The notes under the pieces were generated by a model, which saw only the letters and a program-made list of their open reading frames with translations, was not told where the DNA came from and did no database searches. This document shows positions 57,269 through 57,924 of a stretch of DNA of 57,924 nt, piece by piece. The stretch lies in NCBI GenBank assembly GCA_048213135.1, contig PS015213.1, forward strand, positions 95,375-153,298, in the 5' to 3' direction. The position numbers were made by a program, and so were the translations under genes. The stretch comes from Reclinomonas americana ATCC 50394. Taxonomy: Eukaryota; Jakobida; Jakobea; Jakobida. Position 1 is the stretch's first letter. Each line of letters begins with the position of its first letter.

Positions 57269-57924
57269 ATGCTGTTCAGAACCGCACGGCGGTACATGTC
57301 ATTCACATGGCCGGGGTCAAGAGCCCTCGATCAGATCGTCAAGCTGCCTCTTCTCATGCGGTCCGCGCAATGCATTCCATGCCAGTCCTTCATTCAACGC
57401 TCACTCTGCACGCACACAGTGAACCCAAAGAACGTGTGGCAGCCATCTGGTCGGAGGTGTGTGTGTGTGTGTGTGCACGTGTGTGTGTGCACGTGTGTGT
57501 GGGTGTGCATTGTCGGGGAAGTCCTCTCATTCCCATGTTGCATGCAGCATCATCTGAGCCGGAACGATGCTGTCGCAATGACTCTCAACTCGAACGTCTT
57601 CCAGGACTTGCAGGCGCACTGCAAAGCATGGTCTCCTCTCCTCCCTCCTTCTATCCCCGCGCTAGCCGTCGTCTCCTCACGTCTCTCCCTCTGCAGTCCC
57701 ATGTTTGTCTTGCCACTGATCAAGGGCGAGGGCTACTTGAGTATGGTGGCACAGTTCCAGGGTCAGCATTGTCTCATGACACCACTGGAGGAGTACCGCA
57801 CGAAGAGTTGAGTGGGAGGGAGGGGAGGCGGGGGGAGAGGGACGACAGGCTGAACCGCTGGCGCCTGCAGGTGTGAATGCAATGCCGGCATTCACGATTA
57901 CGTTTTACACTGAGCTGGAGAAGG
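57269..57924 (+). CDS. F1-ATPase assembly factor ATP11/ATPAF1, 5' part (runs off window)
   Basis: Mitochondrial chaperone that binds the free F1 beta subunit during ATP synthase assembly. Exons 57269-57360, 57420-57456, 57548-57630, 57697-57806 and 57871 onward join in phase. The start MLFRTARRYMSF is a typical presequence. Then follow ALDQIVKLPLLM (family LDxIVKLxLL), EPKERVAAIWSEHHLSRNDA, VAMTLNSNVFQDLQ, CPMFVLPLIKGEGYLSMVAQ, FQGQHCLMTPLEEYRTK and NAMPAFTITFYTELEK. The last two are the most conserved part of the family (FxxLxEYxxxxxxAxPxxTxTxYTEL). The donor of intron 2 lies inside a 45-nt alternating tract. Confidence 0.9.
57457..57501. repeat. (GT)n alternating tract at a splice donor
   Basis: 45 consecutive bases alternate purine and pyrimidine, mostly GT with two embedded GCAC steps. 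It begins exactly at the exon 2 donor of the ATP11 gene, so any of several GT dinucleotides in a row could in principle be used. Confidence 0.8.

Noticed and set aside
1-57924. Mobile elements, viral genes, tRNA or rRNA genes
   Set aside because: I looked for transposase, reverse transcriptase and integrase motifs, terminal repeats and tRNA-like A/B boxes and saw none. Gaps could hide some.

Overview
This is a compact, intron-rich nuclear segment of a unicellular eukaryote, about 57% GC by eye. Genes are broken by many short introns, mostly about 40-120 nt. Donors are usually GTGAG, GTGCG or GTGTG, and acceptors follow CT- or CA-rich tracts. The gene set (soluble adenylyl cyclase, an IRE/Rim15/MAST-type AGC kinase, an ENT transporter, an SPX-EXS phosphate exporter, O-acetylserine sulfhydrylase, ATP11, COX VIa) fits a free-living heterotrophic protist. 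I cannot place it more precisely. Thirteen runs of N (20 to 857 nt) interrupt the window, so several proteins are incomplete. All gene models are hand-spliced and exon edges are approximate unless stated.

Layout: the 3' part of an RCC1-repeat gene (+); a 12-kb gene for a giant AGC kinase with a C2HC finger (-); COX VIa (+); a TMEM185-like membrane protein (+); an equilibrative nucleoside transporter (+); a BRCT-containing family X DNA polymerase (-); mitochondrial-type seryl-tRNA synthetase (-); a membrane-anchored SNase-like protein (+); a 6-kb gene for a coiled-coil protein of unknown function (-); a 10-kb soluble adenylyl cyclase (+); a small one-helix membrane protein (-); a universal stress protein (-); an F-box-like/leucine-rich-repeat protein (+); an XPR1/PHO1-like phosphate exporter (-); a claudin-like four-helix membrane protein (+); cysteine synthase (+); and the 5' part of the F1-ATPase assembly factor ATP11 (+).

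Packing is very tight. Three convergent pairs have stop codons only 13, 23 and 38 bp apart, and one divergent pair has start codons 39 bp apart. No operon or mobile element is visible, and I found no tRNA, rRNA or CRISPR. Mitochondrial genes are frequent (COX VIa, SerRS, ATP11) but dispersed.

The most striking observation is in the adenylyl cyclase. Its long disordered N-terminus carries 13 RRxS motifs (the PKA consensus) packed into 700 bp just before the first cyclase domain, and three more lie in the linker after the second. Its Walker A motif has lost the lysine. Other points to check are a polymerase whose dRP-lyase lysine is arginine, an SPX domain without the usual lysine motif, a probable GC-AG intron, and long alternating purine-pyrimidine tracts at a splice donor and upstream of the cyclase.
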